From: an uncultured Clostridia bacterium
GTDB lineage: Bacteria; Bacillota; Clostridia; TANB77; CAG-508
NCBI GenBank assembly: GCA_934148985.1
Contig: CAKPDO010000017.1
Location: forward strand, 1-28,702
Direction of reading: 5' to 3'
Length of the DNA: 28,702 bases
Below the pieces are notes generated by a model. The model searched no databases, had not been told where the DNA came from, and saw only the letters and a program-made list of their open reading frames with translations. The position numbers and the translations under genes are program-made. Shown here piece by piece: positions 1 to 6,914 of the stretch (position 1 is its first letter; the number at the start of each line of letters is the position of its first letter).

Positions 1-11
1 TTGAAATATTA

Positions 12-40
12 TTGACATATTTTTGAAATAATGGTAAAAT
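12..40 (+). promoter_or_regulatory. Sigma-A-type promoter of the first gene
   Basis: TTGACA at 12-17 and TAAAAT at 35-40 are separated by 17 bases. The start of transcription would be near 47, leaving a short leader before the AAAGGA ribosome-binding site. Confidence 0.65.
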
Positions 41-65
41 TTTCCAAAACGAAAGGATGATGTTT

Positions 66-512
66 ATGATTACAAAAGAACATGAAACAAAGAAATACTG
101 CTGTTTTTATGCAAGTGATTTTCATTTAGAAATGATACTTTTGCCATATATAAAAAATAATATACAAAAAGATAAATTTGTTATTTTAACAGAAGAAAAT
201 TTATCAGATAGCATGAATATTTTGCTAAATAGGACAAATTTAAATAATGACGAAAAAAAACAAATGTTAAATATTAATTGGAATGAAAAAAATATAAAAG
301 ATTTATCAAATTATGATTTAGAAAATGGAACAATTATAATAAACGGAAGCAACAATTATATTAGTGAAATGAATGATAAAATAAGAAAAATAAATCCAAA
401 CAATATTAATATAATTGATTGTTATAGCATAAATGATAAAAATGTCGAACCAAAGAGAATTTCGGAGAATTATGATGATATTTTGAATACAAAGCAAAAT
501 ATTGGAATATAA
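66..512 (+). CDS. Small hypothetical protein, possibly MEDS/DcmR-like sensory domain
   Basis: A 148-residue soluble protein of unknown role. The N-terminal part (a CCFYASD motif followed by a hydrophobic stretch around LLPYIKN, then KFVILTEE) recalls the start of MEDS-type sensory domains, which resemble a RecA-like fold without clear Walker motifs. The resemblance is weak and I would not assign a function on it. I chose the third in-frame ATG (66) because AAAGGA at 52-57 sits 8 bases before it; the earlier ATGs at 57 and 60 overlap or abut that site. The protein is rich in Asn, Lys and Ile, has no signal peptide or membrane segment, and appears to be a single-gene unit with its own promoter. 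No clear terminator follows it. Confidence 0.55.
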   Translation: MITKEHETKKYCCFYASDFHLEMILLPYIKNNIQKDKFVILTEENLSDSMNILLNRTNLNNDEKKQMLNINWNEKNIKDLSNYDLENGTIIINGSNNYISEMNDKIRKINPNNINIIDCYSINDKNVEPKRISENYDDILNTKQNIGI

Positions 513-528
513 AAATTTAAATGGGGTA

Positions 529-557
529 TTGCTAAAAATTTGAAAATGGTGTATATA
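529..557 (+). promoter_or_regulatory. Candidate promoter of the UDP-sugar pyrophosphorylase gene
   Basis: TTGCTA at 529-534 and TATATA at 552-557 are 17 bases apart. The leader from about 564 to 610 contains AATAACT (563-569) and AGTTATT (597-603), which could pair around a 27-base loop. Moderate match only. Confidence 0.4.
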
Positions 558-625
558 TAAAGAATAACTAAAATTTTACGAAATAAATTAATACTAAGTT
601 ATTTATTTTAGAAGGGAGAAATTAT

Positions 626-1870
626 ATGGAACACAACATTGAGGAGATAAAGCGCAAATTAAAAAAATATGGGCAAGAGCACTTATTGAATTTTTATGAT
701 ACTTTAGATGAAAAAAAACAAGAAAAATTATTAGAACAAATAGAAAGAATTGATTTTGAACTTATAAACAGTTTGTATAATAAAACAAAAGACGGTATAA
801 AACAAGAAGATTCTGATGTGGAACCAATTGATTTTATAGACAAATACAAATTAAATGATAAGTATAAATATTATGAAGAAATTGGAAAAAAAGCAATAAA
901 GGAAGGAAAACTTGCAGCCGTAACAATGGCAGGAGGACAAGGAACAAGATTAGGACATAAGGGACCAAAAGGAACTTTTGATATAGGTTTAGATTCACAT
1001 AAATCTTTATTTGAGTTATTATGTGATTATTTAAAATCAGAGTCAAAAAAATATGGAGTAGACATTCCTTGGTTTATAATGACGAGTAGAGAAAATAATA
1101 AAGATACTGTTGATTTCTTCAAGAAAAATAAGTATTTTGGATATGAAAAAAATATTTATTTCTTTATTCAAGGACAACTTCCAATGATAGATACTGAAGG
1201 AAAAATTCTAATAGGTGAAGATGGTTTAATCAAAGAAGCAGCTGATGGCCATGGTGGAGTATATGAGTCACTTGTAAAAAGTGGTATGGTAAACAAAATG
1301 AAAGAATTAGGAATAGAATGGGTATTTATTGGTGGAGTTGATAACTGTTTAGTTAAAATGGTAGACCCTGTACTTATGGGAATTGCTATAGATAAAAAAG
1401 TTACAGCAGCTGGTAAATCTGTTGTTAAGGCAAATCCACATGAAAAAGTTGGAGCATTTTGCAAGAAAAATGGTAAACCAAGTGTTGTAGAATATTCTGA
1501 AATTACTGATGAAATGGCTGAAGCAAGAGATGAAAATGGTGAGTTATTATATGGTGAATCACATATTTTATGCAATTTATTTAATATTTCAGCTATTGAA
1601 AGAATGGGAAGTCAACCACTTCCTTATCACTCAGCATTTAAAAAAGCAACTTACATAGACAAAGATGGAAATAAAGTTGTTCCAGATAGTCCAAATGCAT
1701 TTAAGTTTGAAGCATTTTTGTTTGATGCTTTTGGTGAAGTTGATGATATGGCAATTTTAAGAGTTAAGAGAGAAGAGGAATTTGCACCTGTTAAAAATGC
1801 AGATTCTGCTGGAGTTGATTGCCCTAGTACAGCAAGAGAATTGTATAATAATTTTTATAAGAAAAATTAA
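626..1870 (+). CDS. UDPGP/UAP1-family UDP-sugar pyrophosphorylase
   Basis: A 414-residue nucleotidyltransferase that condenses UTP with a sugar-1-phosphate to give a UDP-sugar and pyrophosphate in the cytoplasm. The nucleotide-binding signature MAGGQGTRLG lies at residues 101-110, followed by KGPKGTFD at 112-119. Further blocks read like UAP1/AGX (UDP-N-acetylhexosamine pyrophosphorylase) rather than GalU: SHKSLFELL, VDNCLVKMVDP, KANPHEKVGAF, VVEYSEI, KFEAFLFDAF and EFAPVKNADS. Family membership is clear; the substrate (Glc-1-P, GlcNAc-1-P or several) cannot be decided by eye. The neighbouring phosphoglucomutase favours glucose-1-phosphate. The start is fixed by GAAGGGAG at 611-618. The gene ends at its own terminator, so it is transcribed separately from the mutase. 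Confidence 0.85.
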   Translation: MEHNIEEIKRKLKKYGQEHLLNFYDTLDEKKQEKLLEQIERIDFELINSLYNKTKDGIKQEDSDVEPIDFIDKYKLNDKYKYYEEIGKKAIKEGKLAAVTMAGGQGTRLGHKGPKGTFDIGLDSHKSLFELLCDYLKSESKKYGVDIPWFIMTSRENNKDTVDFFKKNKYFGYEKNIYFFIQGQLPMIDTEGKILIGEDGLIKEAADGHGGVYESLVKSGMVNKMKELGIEWVFIGGVDNCLVKMVDPVLMGIAIDKKVTAAGKSVVKANPHEKVGAFCKKNGKPSVVEYSEITDEMAEARDENGELLYGESHILCNLFNISAIERMGSQPLPYHSAFKKATYIDKDGNKVVPDSPNAFKFEAFLFDAFGEVDDMAILRVKREEEFAPVKNADSAGVDCPSTARELYNNFYKKN

Positions 1871-1877
1871 AAGTAAA

Positions 1878-1914
1878 GGAGTTATGTTTTGGGCATAACT
1901 CCATTTAATTTTAT
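1878..1914 (+). terminator. Rho-independent terminator after the UDP-sugar pyrophosphorylase
   Basis: A perfect 9-bp stem (GGAGTTATG 1878-1886 with CATAACTCC 1894-1902), 7-base loop, followed by a T-rich tract ATTTAATTTT. It begins 8 bases after the stop codon. Confidence 0.75.
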
Positions 1915-1921
1915 AAAAATA

Positions 1922-1950
1922 TTTACATCAAGTAATTTTTGTGATATTAT
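1922..1950 (+). promoter_or_regulatory. Promoter of the phosphoglucomutase gene, extended -10
   Basis: TTTACA at 1922-1927, a 17-base spacer and TATTAT at 1945-1950 preceded by TGA (TGN extension). It lies 27 bases before the ATG, so the leader is very short. Confidence 0.6.
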
Positions 1951-1976
1951 TCGGCTAGGAAAAGGAGGTAACCCAA

Positions 1977-3704
1977 ATGGATTATTTAAAAGAGTACAAA
2001 AAATGGTGCGAAAGCGACGAATTTGACAAAGATACAAAAGAGGAATTATTAAAAATAAAAGGTGATGAAAAAGAAATAGAAGACAGATTTTATAAAGAGC
2101 TAGAATTTGGAACAGCTGGCTTAAGAGGAGTTATTGGAGCTGGTACAAACAGAATGAATAAATATACAGTAGGAAAAGCAACACAAGGCCTTGCAAATTA
2201 CATATTAAAAAGAGGAACACAGAATAAAGGTGTTGCAATAAGTTTTGATTCAAGACGTATGTCGCCAGAATTTAGTATGCAAACAGCATTAGTATTAAAT
2301 GCAAATGGAATAAAAACATATATATTTGATCACTTAAGGCCAGTGCCAGAATTATCATTTGCCGTAAGGACTTTAGGATGTACAGCAGGAATAATGATAA
2401 CAGCAAGTCATAATAAACCAAAATATAATGGATATAAGGTATATTGGGATGACGGTTCACAAATAATTGCACCAGTTGATAAAGACATAATGAGTGAAGT
2501 ACAAAAAGTTACAGATTATAAATCAATAAAGGAAATGTCAATTGAAGAAGCAAAAGAAAAAGGTTTATATAATGTAATTGGAAAAGAAATAGATGATAAA
2601 TATATAAACGAACTAAAATCAAGAGTTTTAAACCCTGAAATTGTTAGGGAATATGGTGAAAAATTAAAAGTAGTTTATACACCACTTCATGGCGCCGGAA
2701 ATGAAATGGTACAAAGAATTTTAAGCGAAATTGGACTAAAAAATGTATATGTAGTGCCTGAACAAGAAAAACCAGATGGCAATTTCCCAACTGTAGATTA
2801 TCCAAATCCAGAAGCAAAAGAAGCTTTCAAGATGGCGTTGGATCTAGCAAAAAAAGTTGATGCTGATATTGTTTTAGCAAATGACCCTGATGCAGATAGA
2901 TTGGGAATTTATGCAAAAGACAGCAAAACTGGTGAATATATGGATTATACAGGAAATATGTCAGCTTTATTGATTGCAGAATATAGATTATCACAAATGA
3001 AAGAAAAAGGCACATTACCTGAAAATGGAATGTTTGTATCAACAATTGTTTCGTCAAATCTTGCAAAAGCTATTGCAAATGAGTATAAGTTAGACTTTAG
3101 GGAAGTTTTAACAGGATTTAAAAATATAGGTGAACAAATCAAAATAGAAGAACAAAAAGCAAATGGTAAAAAATATGTTTTTGGATTCGAAGAAAGCTAT
3201 GGATGCCTAATTGGTGATTATGCAAGAGATAAAGATGGAATTTCAGCAGTTATGAGTTTATGTGAGGCAGCATGTTACTATATGTCTAAAAATATGACTT
3301 TATGGGACCAAATGATTAATATTTATGAAAAATATGGATATTACAAGGAAGGACAAGTTGCAATTGTTCTTGAAGGTGCTGAAGGTGCTGAAAAAATTAA
3401 AGAAATGATGGAAAATATGAGAAATAATTTGCCAGAAAAAATTGGCAAATATAAAGTTCTTGAATTTAAAGATATCAAGTTAGATATTGTTAAAAATTTA
3501 GTTACAGGAGAAACTTCTAAAACAGGTCTTCCTACATCAAATGTTCTTTATTATGAACTTGAAAATGATGCTTGGTGCTGTGTTAGACCTTCTGGAACAG
3601 AGCCTAAAATTAAGCTTTATATGGGTGTTAAGGCTGATAGTATGACTAAGGCTGAATGTGAATTAGAAGAATTGAAAGAGGCAATGAAAGGTTTAGTAAA
3701 ATAG
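1977..3704 (+). CDS. pgcA: Phosphoglucomutase/phosphomannomutase (PgcA type)
   Basis: A 575-residue alpha-D-phosphohexomutase interconverting hexose-6-P and hexose-1-P through a phosphoserine intermediate. All four signature loops are present: TASHN with the phosphoserine S144, the metal loop DPDADRLG (303-310; D303, D305, D307), the sugar-binding loop GFEESYG (403-409), and the phosphate-binding loop RPSGTEPK near 537-544. The length fits the PgcA-type enzymes of Bacillota (about 580 residues) rather than GlmM (about 450). AAAGGAGG at 1961-1968 fixes the ATG. Its product glucose-1-phosphate is a likely substrate of the upstream pyrophosphorylase, so the pair could supply UDP-sugars for envelope glycans. 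It has its own promoter and terminator. Substrate preference (Glc versus Man) is inferred from family resemblance. Confidence 0.9.
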   Translation: MDYLKEYKKWCESDEFDKDTKEELLKIKGDEKEIEDRFYKELEFGTAGLRGVIGAGTNRMNKYTVGKATQGLANYILKRGTQNKGVAISFDSRRMSPEFSMQTALVLNANGIKTYIFDHLRPVPELSFAVRTLGCTAGIMITASHNKPKYNGYKVYWDDGSQIIAPVDKDIMSEVQKVTDYKSIKEMSIEEAKEKGLYNVIGKEIDDKYINELKSRVLNPEIVREYGEKLKVVYTPLHGAGNEMVQRILSEIGLKNVYVVPEQEKPDGNFPTVDYPNPEAKEAFKMALDLAKKVDADIVLANDPDADRLGIYAKDSKTGEYMDYTGNMSALLIAEYRLSQMKEKGTLPENGMFVSTIVSSNLAKAIANEYKLDFREVLTGFKNIGEQIKIEEQKANGKKYVFGFEESYGCLIGDYARDKDGISAVMSLCEAACYYMSKNMTLWDQMINIYEKYGYYKEGQVAIVLEGAEGAEKIKEMMENMRNNLPEKIGKYKVLEFKDIKLDIVKNLVTGETSKTGLPTSNVLYYELENDAWCCVRPSGTEPKIKLYMGVKADSMTKAECELEELKEAMKGLVK

Positions 3705-3717
3705 GAATTTCAAATTA

Positions 3718-3760
3718 GAGGCTGGTTTTTGAAAAGAAACCAGCCTTCAATCTTAAATTT
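3718..3760 (+). terminator. Terminator after the phosphoglucomutase
   Basis: A 9-bp stem GGCTGGTTT (3720-3728) with AAACCAGCC (3737-3745), extended by one or two weaker pairs, then TTCAATCTT. The T tract is interrupted, but the position 16 bases after the stop codon fits. Confidence 0.65.
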
Positions 3761-3770
3761 GAAAAATCAA

Positions 3771-3799
3771 TTGACTTTTTTTACTAAAATTGCTATAAT
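3771..3799 (+). promoter_or_regulatory. Strong promoter of tRNA-Arg
   Basis: TTGACT at 3771-3776, a 17-base spacer and a consensus TATAAT at 3794-3799 with a TGC extension directly upstream. It lies 13 bases before the mature tRNA 5' end. It is probably also the only promoter for the downstream peptidase gene. Confidence 0.75.
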
Positions 3800-3812
3800 C
3801 ATTATTGCCAAT

Positions 3813-3888
<76 letters not shown>

Positions 3889-3901
3889 TATAGTAACAAT
3901 G

Positions 3902-3953
3902 AAACCTTACTTGGAATACAATATATAAAGTATTCAAAGTGAGGTTTTTATTT
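3902..3953 (+). terminator. tRNA-Arg terminator whose 3' arm carries the next gene's Shine-Dalgarno site
   Basis: An 18-base arm at 3902-3919 (starts AAACCTTACTT) pairs with 3930-3947 (ends GTGAGGTTT) with one G-T pair and one mismatch, followed by TTTATTT. It begins 13 bases after the tRNA CCA. The 3' arm contains GTGAGG (3939-3944), the only plausible ribosome-binding site for the ATG at 3954, so folding would both stop transcription and hide that site. Confidence 0.7.
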
Positions 3954-5219
3954 ATGAGAAATATAGAAAAAATAATAATTTTAATATTATTGATAATAAT
4001 GTTGATTTTTGTTATAAAAACAAATGAAACAAAAAATAATATTGGAACAAGTGAACAACTACAAAATGAGGAAGAAACCAATTTATCAACAGTAGAAATA
4101 CCAATTTTAACAGTGCAAGATGAGAAAAATCTGGAAGAACAGGAAGTAGAGGATGAAGGATTTGAACTACAAGGAAAAATTGCATATGATGGTGGAAACT
4201 CTAAATCTTGGAATTTAAATGCTACCGGAAATCCTAAATTAACATATATAAGTCAAATAGACCGTAGATGGAAAAATTATCTGTATACAGTAACAAATAA
4301 TAAAAGTCAAACAATAGGTACAAGTGGATGTGGCGTAGCAGCAGCGGCAATGATAATTGATAGCATTGTTGGAAATGTATCAGTAAAAGAGCTAGCAGAT
4401 GTTTTTGTAAAATATGGTTACAGGTCACCTAATAATGGAACATATTGGTCAGCAAATCGAGCAATTGCCGATGAATTTAATATAGAATATAAAGAAACCT
4501 CGAGTTTTGATACAATGATTGAAAATCTAAAAAATGATAATTATATTATTGCATCTGTTGGAAATGGACTATTTACAACAGGTGGACATTATATAGTGAT
4601 TTATGGAATTGATGGAGAAAATTTGAAGATATATGACCCATATTTGTATGTTGGAAAGTTTGATACAGCTACCCGTAGGGGAAAAGCATATGTAAGTGGA
4701 GATACGGTTTTTTGCACTAAAGATAATTTTAAAAATTATGCAAATTATAAAAGATTTTTTTGTTATAAACATAGTCCAAATAGCGAAAATAAAAAGAATT
4801 TTATAGATAATAGTGTTCAAAATGAAAGCTATACAAGATATGTAAAGGTATCAACGAGATTGAATATAAGAAGTGGAGCTGGAATTCAAAATAAAATTGT
4901 TGGAAAATTAAATAATGGAGTTAAAGTTACTGTATATGAAACAAAGGAAAATTGGAGCCGAATTGGCGATAATATATGGGTTTCGTCCGATTATTTGGTG
5001 AAAAAAAATATTACTATCAATAAAAGTACAGTTGGACAGTATAGAAGATTGAAAACACGAACTTATTTGTATTCAAAACCTAATTTAACGGGAGTAAAAT
5101 ATACGTATTTAGCAAAAACTCAGGTTAAAATAATAAAAAATATTTCTGAAAATGTTGATTATGTGTATGTTGTGAGGACTGGAAGATATGCTTATGTTGA
5201 AAAAAGTATGTATAAATAG
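3954..5219 (+). CDS. Secreted or membrane-anchored C39-like cysteine peptidase with SH3-type domains
   Basis: A 421-residue exported protein. Residues 1-22 are a hydrophobic signal or anchor segment after a short charged start, followed by an acidic linker (about 25-75). The catalytic part (about 95-255) looks like the Peptidase_C39_2 group: Cys126 in SGCGVAAAAM, His212 in GGHYIVIYG and Asp228 in IYDPYL, the usual Cys-His-Asp order. Two SH3-like modules follow: a typical bacterial SH3b (RLNIRSGAG...VGKLNNGVKV, about 303-350) and a more divergent one to the C-terminus. Such proteins usually act on peptides or wall material at the cell surface. I chose ATG 3954 rather than the GTG at 3939, because that GTG is itself part of the ribosome-binding sequence. 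No promoter of its own is evident, so expression likely depends on readthrough from tRNA-Arg. The exact substrate is unknown. Confidence 0.75.
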   Translation: MRNIEKIIILILLIIMLIFVIKTNETKNNIGTSEQLQNEEETNLSTVEIPILTVQDEKNLEEQEVEDEGFELQGKIAYDGGNSKSWNLNATGNPKLTYISQIDRRWKNYLYTVTNNKSQTIGTSGCGVAAAAMIIDSIVGNVSVKELADVFVKYGYRSPNNGTYWSANRAIADEFNIEYKETSSFDTMIENLKNDNYIIASVGNGLFTTGGHYIVIYGIDGENLKIYDPYLYVGKFDTATRRGKAYVSGDTVFCTKDNFKNYANYKRFFCYKHSPNSENKKNFIDNSVQNESYTRYVKVSTRLNIRSGAGIQNKIVGKLNNGVKVTVYETKENWSRIGDNIWVSSDYLVKKNITINKSTVGQYRRLKTRTYLYSKPNLTGVKYTYLAKTQVKIIKNISENVDYVYVVRTGRYAYVEKSMYK

Positions 5220-5253
5220 GTGAGTTACCTATAAAATTGTATAGAATTACTGA

Positions 5254-5282
5254 TTGAACTTTGTGTTGATTGGTGCTATAAT
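5254..5282 (+). promoter_or_regulatory. Promoter upstream of the small membrane protein
   Basis: TTGAAC at 5254-5259, a 17-base spacer and consensus TATAAT at 5277-5282 with the TGC extension. It predicts a leader of about 115 bases before the ATG at 5405. Confidence 0.65.
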
Positions 5283-5292
5283 GGATAAAGAT

Positions 5293-5370
5293 ATGGGTAA
5301 TTGCCTATGTCATATAACCTTAATTCACTGATTAGTGAGAGGAAAAAACTCTGACTTTTTGGTTTGACAT
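5293..5370 (+). other. Possible structured 5' leader RNA
   Basis: Several complementary segments fill the leader. ATGTCA (5307-5312) and AACC (5316-5319) can pair with TGACAT (5365-5370) and GGTT (5361-5364), enclosing the hairpin TCACT-GATT-AGTGA (5325-5338) and a second small stem GAG/CTC (5339-5341 with 5349-5351). An alternative 5' hairpin ATGGG/CCTAT (5293-5297 with 5304-5308) overlaps the closing stem. I do not recognise a known riboswitch class. This could be a regulatory fold or chance pairing in AT-rich sequence. Confidence 0.3.
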
Positions 5371-5404
5371 ATATAAATAGACAGCGAAAACGGAGGAAAA
5401 AAAG

Positions 5405-5761
5405 ATGAGATTGGAAAAGAAAATTGCTGTAACATTTGTAATTGTTTTAATTTTGGGGTTCTTTGTTAATGGTGTTTATTGCACTAAACGCTTAGAAACA
5501 TCTTGGGCCAGTGAGGCAAACGTAATATTGAGTTTGTTTATGGCATGTGGCTATCTTGTATGTATATGGAAAGATACGAAAAAATACCGGAAAATGGGTG
5601 TTGCATCACTGATAGTTGCTATGATTTTGATGATTTTGGCAGCAACAAAAGTTGAAAATATTGCTGATTTCAAAAAAAGTTTTAGTATCTATGATGTGAT
5701 CCCATGTGCATATGGAATGTTTGTAGCGGCAATTGCATCAATTCAGGTTTTAAAAAATTAA
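5405..5761 (+). CDS. Small integral membrane protein, unknown function
   Basis: A 118-residue hydrophobic protein with about four predicted membrane segments (roughly 7-25, 40-56, 65-82 and 97-115), short loops and a charged KDTKKYRKMG turn between segments two and three. I do not recognise the family. GGAGG at 5392-5396 fixes the ATG. It is a single-gene unit with a good promoter, a long leader and a GC-rich terminator. It uses CGC and CGG for Arg, where most neighbours use AGA, which hints weakly at a different origin. There are no catalytic motifs. It could be a transport or stress-related membrane protein, but nothing in the sequence decides this. Confidence 0.6.
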   Translation: MRLEKKIAVTFVIVLILGFFVNGVYCTKRLETSWASEANVILSLFMACGYLVCIWKDTKKYRKMGVASLIVAMILMILAATKVENIADFKKSFSIYDVIPCAYGMFVAAIASIQVLKN

Positions 5762-5794
5762 TAATTTCATCCACAAAAAGAAAATATGTCTTTT

Positions 5795-5817
5795 CCCCGA
5801 AAGGGGTTTCTTTTTTA
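5795..5817 (+). terminator. Terminator after the small membrane protein
   Basis: CCCC-GAAA-GGGG (5795-5806) with a stable tetraloop, followed by TTTCTTTTTT. The flanking AAAAAG/CTTTTT segments could extend the fold. Confidence 0.85.
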
Positions 5818-5884
5818 CAATTTTATTATAAAATAAATAAAAATTTTATCGCAAAAGGGAGAGTTTTTTAATATGAATAAAGAG

Positions 5885-5918
5885 CAAAGAAGTAGATTAA
5901 CTTTTATCTACTTCTTTG
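5885..5918 (-). terminator. Terminator of the DUF975 gene (minus strand)
   Basis: A perfect 13-bp stem (CAAAGAAGTAGAT 5885-5897 with ATCTACTTCTTTG 5906-5918) and an 8-base loop. Read on the minus strand it follows the DUF975 stop codon by about 25 bases and is followed by CTCTTTATTC. The plus-strand side lacks a T tract. Confidence 0.65.
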
Positions 5919-5942
5919 ATAATAAAATCATAAATAAAATTT

Positions 5943-6695
5943 TTATTCATTTGTACTATTGTCATTATTTACTTCATTTTTACCACATGCAAATTTGTAA
6001 AATGCGATAATAGCTAATTGAATGTAAGGTGTTAACCATAAATATCCAATACCTAATGTAAATACAGCTAATATTGCCCAACCAATGAAAGATAATTGTA
6101 AGCAGAATAATTTTCCACGTTTTCCTGTCATTAATTTTTGACTTTCTTCAACTGTTTCTTTTGCAGATAATTCTGGATTTTCAGCAGCTACTATATATGC
6201 TAATTGATAGTAGTAAGATTTTGTAATGTTCCAAATTGAAGAAACAATTAAAAGTACCCCGCCAAGTAACAACCAAATTGAAGCTGTAGAAGATGAACTT
6301 GATACGAGAGGTGCTATTGACTGTACAGCACCAAATGCTAATATAAGAACAGCTACTACCATTAATATTATTGGAGCAAGCATTTTCAAGAAAATTTGAA
6401 ATGTGATTCCCCAACTTTTTCCAAAGTTACTAAATCCAGATGATAGAAAATCAAAAGCTTTAATTTCATCATCATTAAATAATTTTACAAATGAAATAAT
6501 TAATCCAAAAGCTAAAGGCACTTCAATAATTGAAACTACTAAAGATAAAAGTGATTGCATAGAATCAGGAAATAAACCTTGAATAAGGCCTAAAATGAAA
6601 AATATAAATGCATATGCTAAAGTAATGCAAGCAGCTTTACCCCACTTTCCACTTAGATTTTCACGTGCTTCTTTTCTAAAATCAGAAGAAACCAT
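5943..6695 (-). CDS. DUF975 family membrane protein
   Basis: A 250-residue polytopic membrane protein. The N-terminal block SDFRKEARENLSGKWGKA (residues 4-21) is the hallmark of DUF975, followed by about five hydrophobic segments and a cytoplasmic stretch with AAENPELSAKETVEES and SQKLMTGKRGKLF, also typical of the family. The function of DUF975 is not established. The proteins are common in gut Clostridia and lactobacilli, usually alone. The start is supported by a minus-strand AAAGGGGGG just upstream (about 6700-6711) and a clean promoter at 6727-6755. It is monocistronic, ending in a strong hairpin. The C-terminal tail is Asn-rich and soluble. Confidence 0.85.
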   Translation of the reverse strand: MVSSDFRKEARENLSGKWGKAACITLAYAFIFFILGLIQGLFPDSMQSLLSLVVSIIEVPLAFGLIISFVKLFNDDEIKAFDFLSSGFSNFGKSWGITFQIFLKMLAPIILMVVAVLILAFGAVQSIAPLVSSSSSTASIWLLLGGVLLIVSSIWNITKSYYYQLAYIVAAENPELSAKETVEESQKLMTGKRGKLFCLQLSFIGWAILAVFTLGIGYLWLTPYIQLAIIAFYKFACGKNEVNNDNSTNE

Positions 6696-6726
6696 AAATA
6701 AACCCCCCTTTCTTTTTTATAAGTAT

Positions 6727-6755
6727 ATGATACATTAATGAATTTTAATTGTCAA
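6727..6755 (-). promoter_or_regulatory. Promoter of the DUF975 gene
   Basis: On the minus strand TTGACA (6755-6750), a 17-base spacer and TATCAT (6732-6727). Well placed about 30 bases before the start codon. Confidence 0.65.
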
Positions 6756-6857
6756 TGCAAAATTCTTTATTTTTCGACAAAATTATATGGGCCTATTTAT
6801 TATTTAAGACATTATAATAAATCAATCATACCAAATAAAATAAATTTTCCAAATTCC

Positions 6858-6888
6858 TTGACAAATAACCCATTAAATCTGTTATAAT
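6858..6888 (+). promoter_or_regulatory. Promoter of tex
   Basis: TTGACA at 6858-6863 and TTATAAT at 6882-6888, giving an 18- or 19-base spacer depending on which hexamer is used. It lies 26 bases before the ATG, with AAAGGA at 6901-6906 in between. Confidence 0.55.
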
Positions 6889-6914
6889 AACTAAAAACAG
6901 AAAGGATAAAAACA

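Noticed and set aside
834..1575. Antisense open frames over the pyrophosphorylase (and similar ones over pgcA, tex, NRPS and the orphan gene)
   Set aside because: They are Leu/Phe/Ser-rich shadows of AT-rich coding sequence without ribosome-binding sites or family motifs.
3939..3953. GTG at 3939 as start of the C39-like peptidase
   Set aside because: The GTG is part of the GTGAGG ribosome-binding sequence for the ATG at 3954, and nothing precedes it that could act as its own site.
5873..6010. Short plus-strand frame MNKEQRSRLTF... with an AAGGGAG upstream
   Set aside because: It runs through the DUF975 terminator hairpin and then antisense to the DUF975 coding region. The sequence is explained by those features, and the protein shows no family features.
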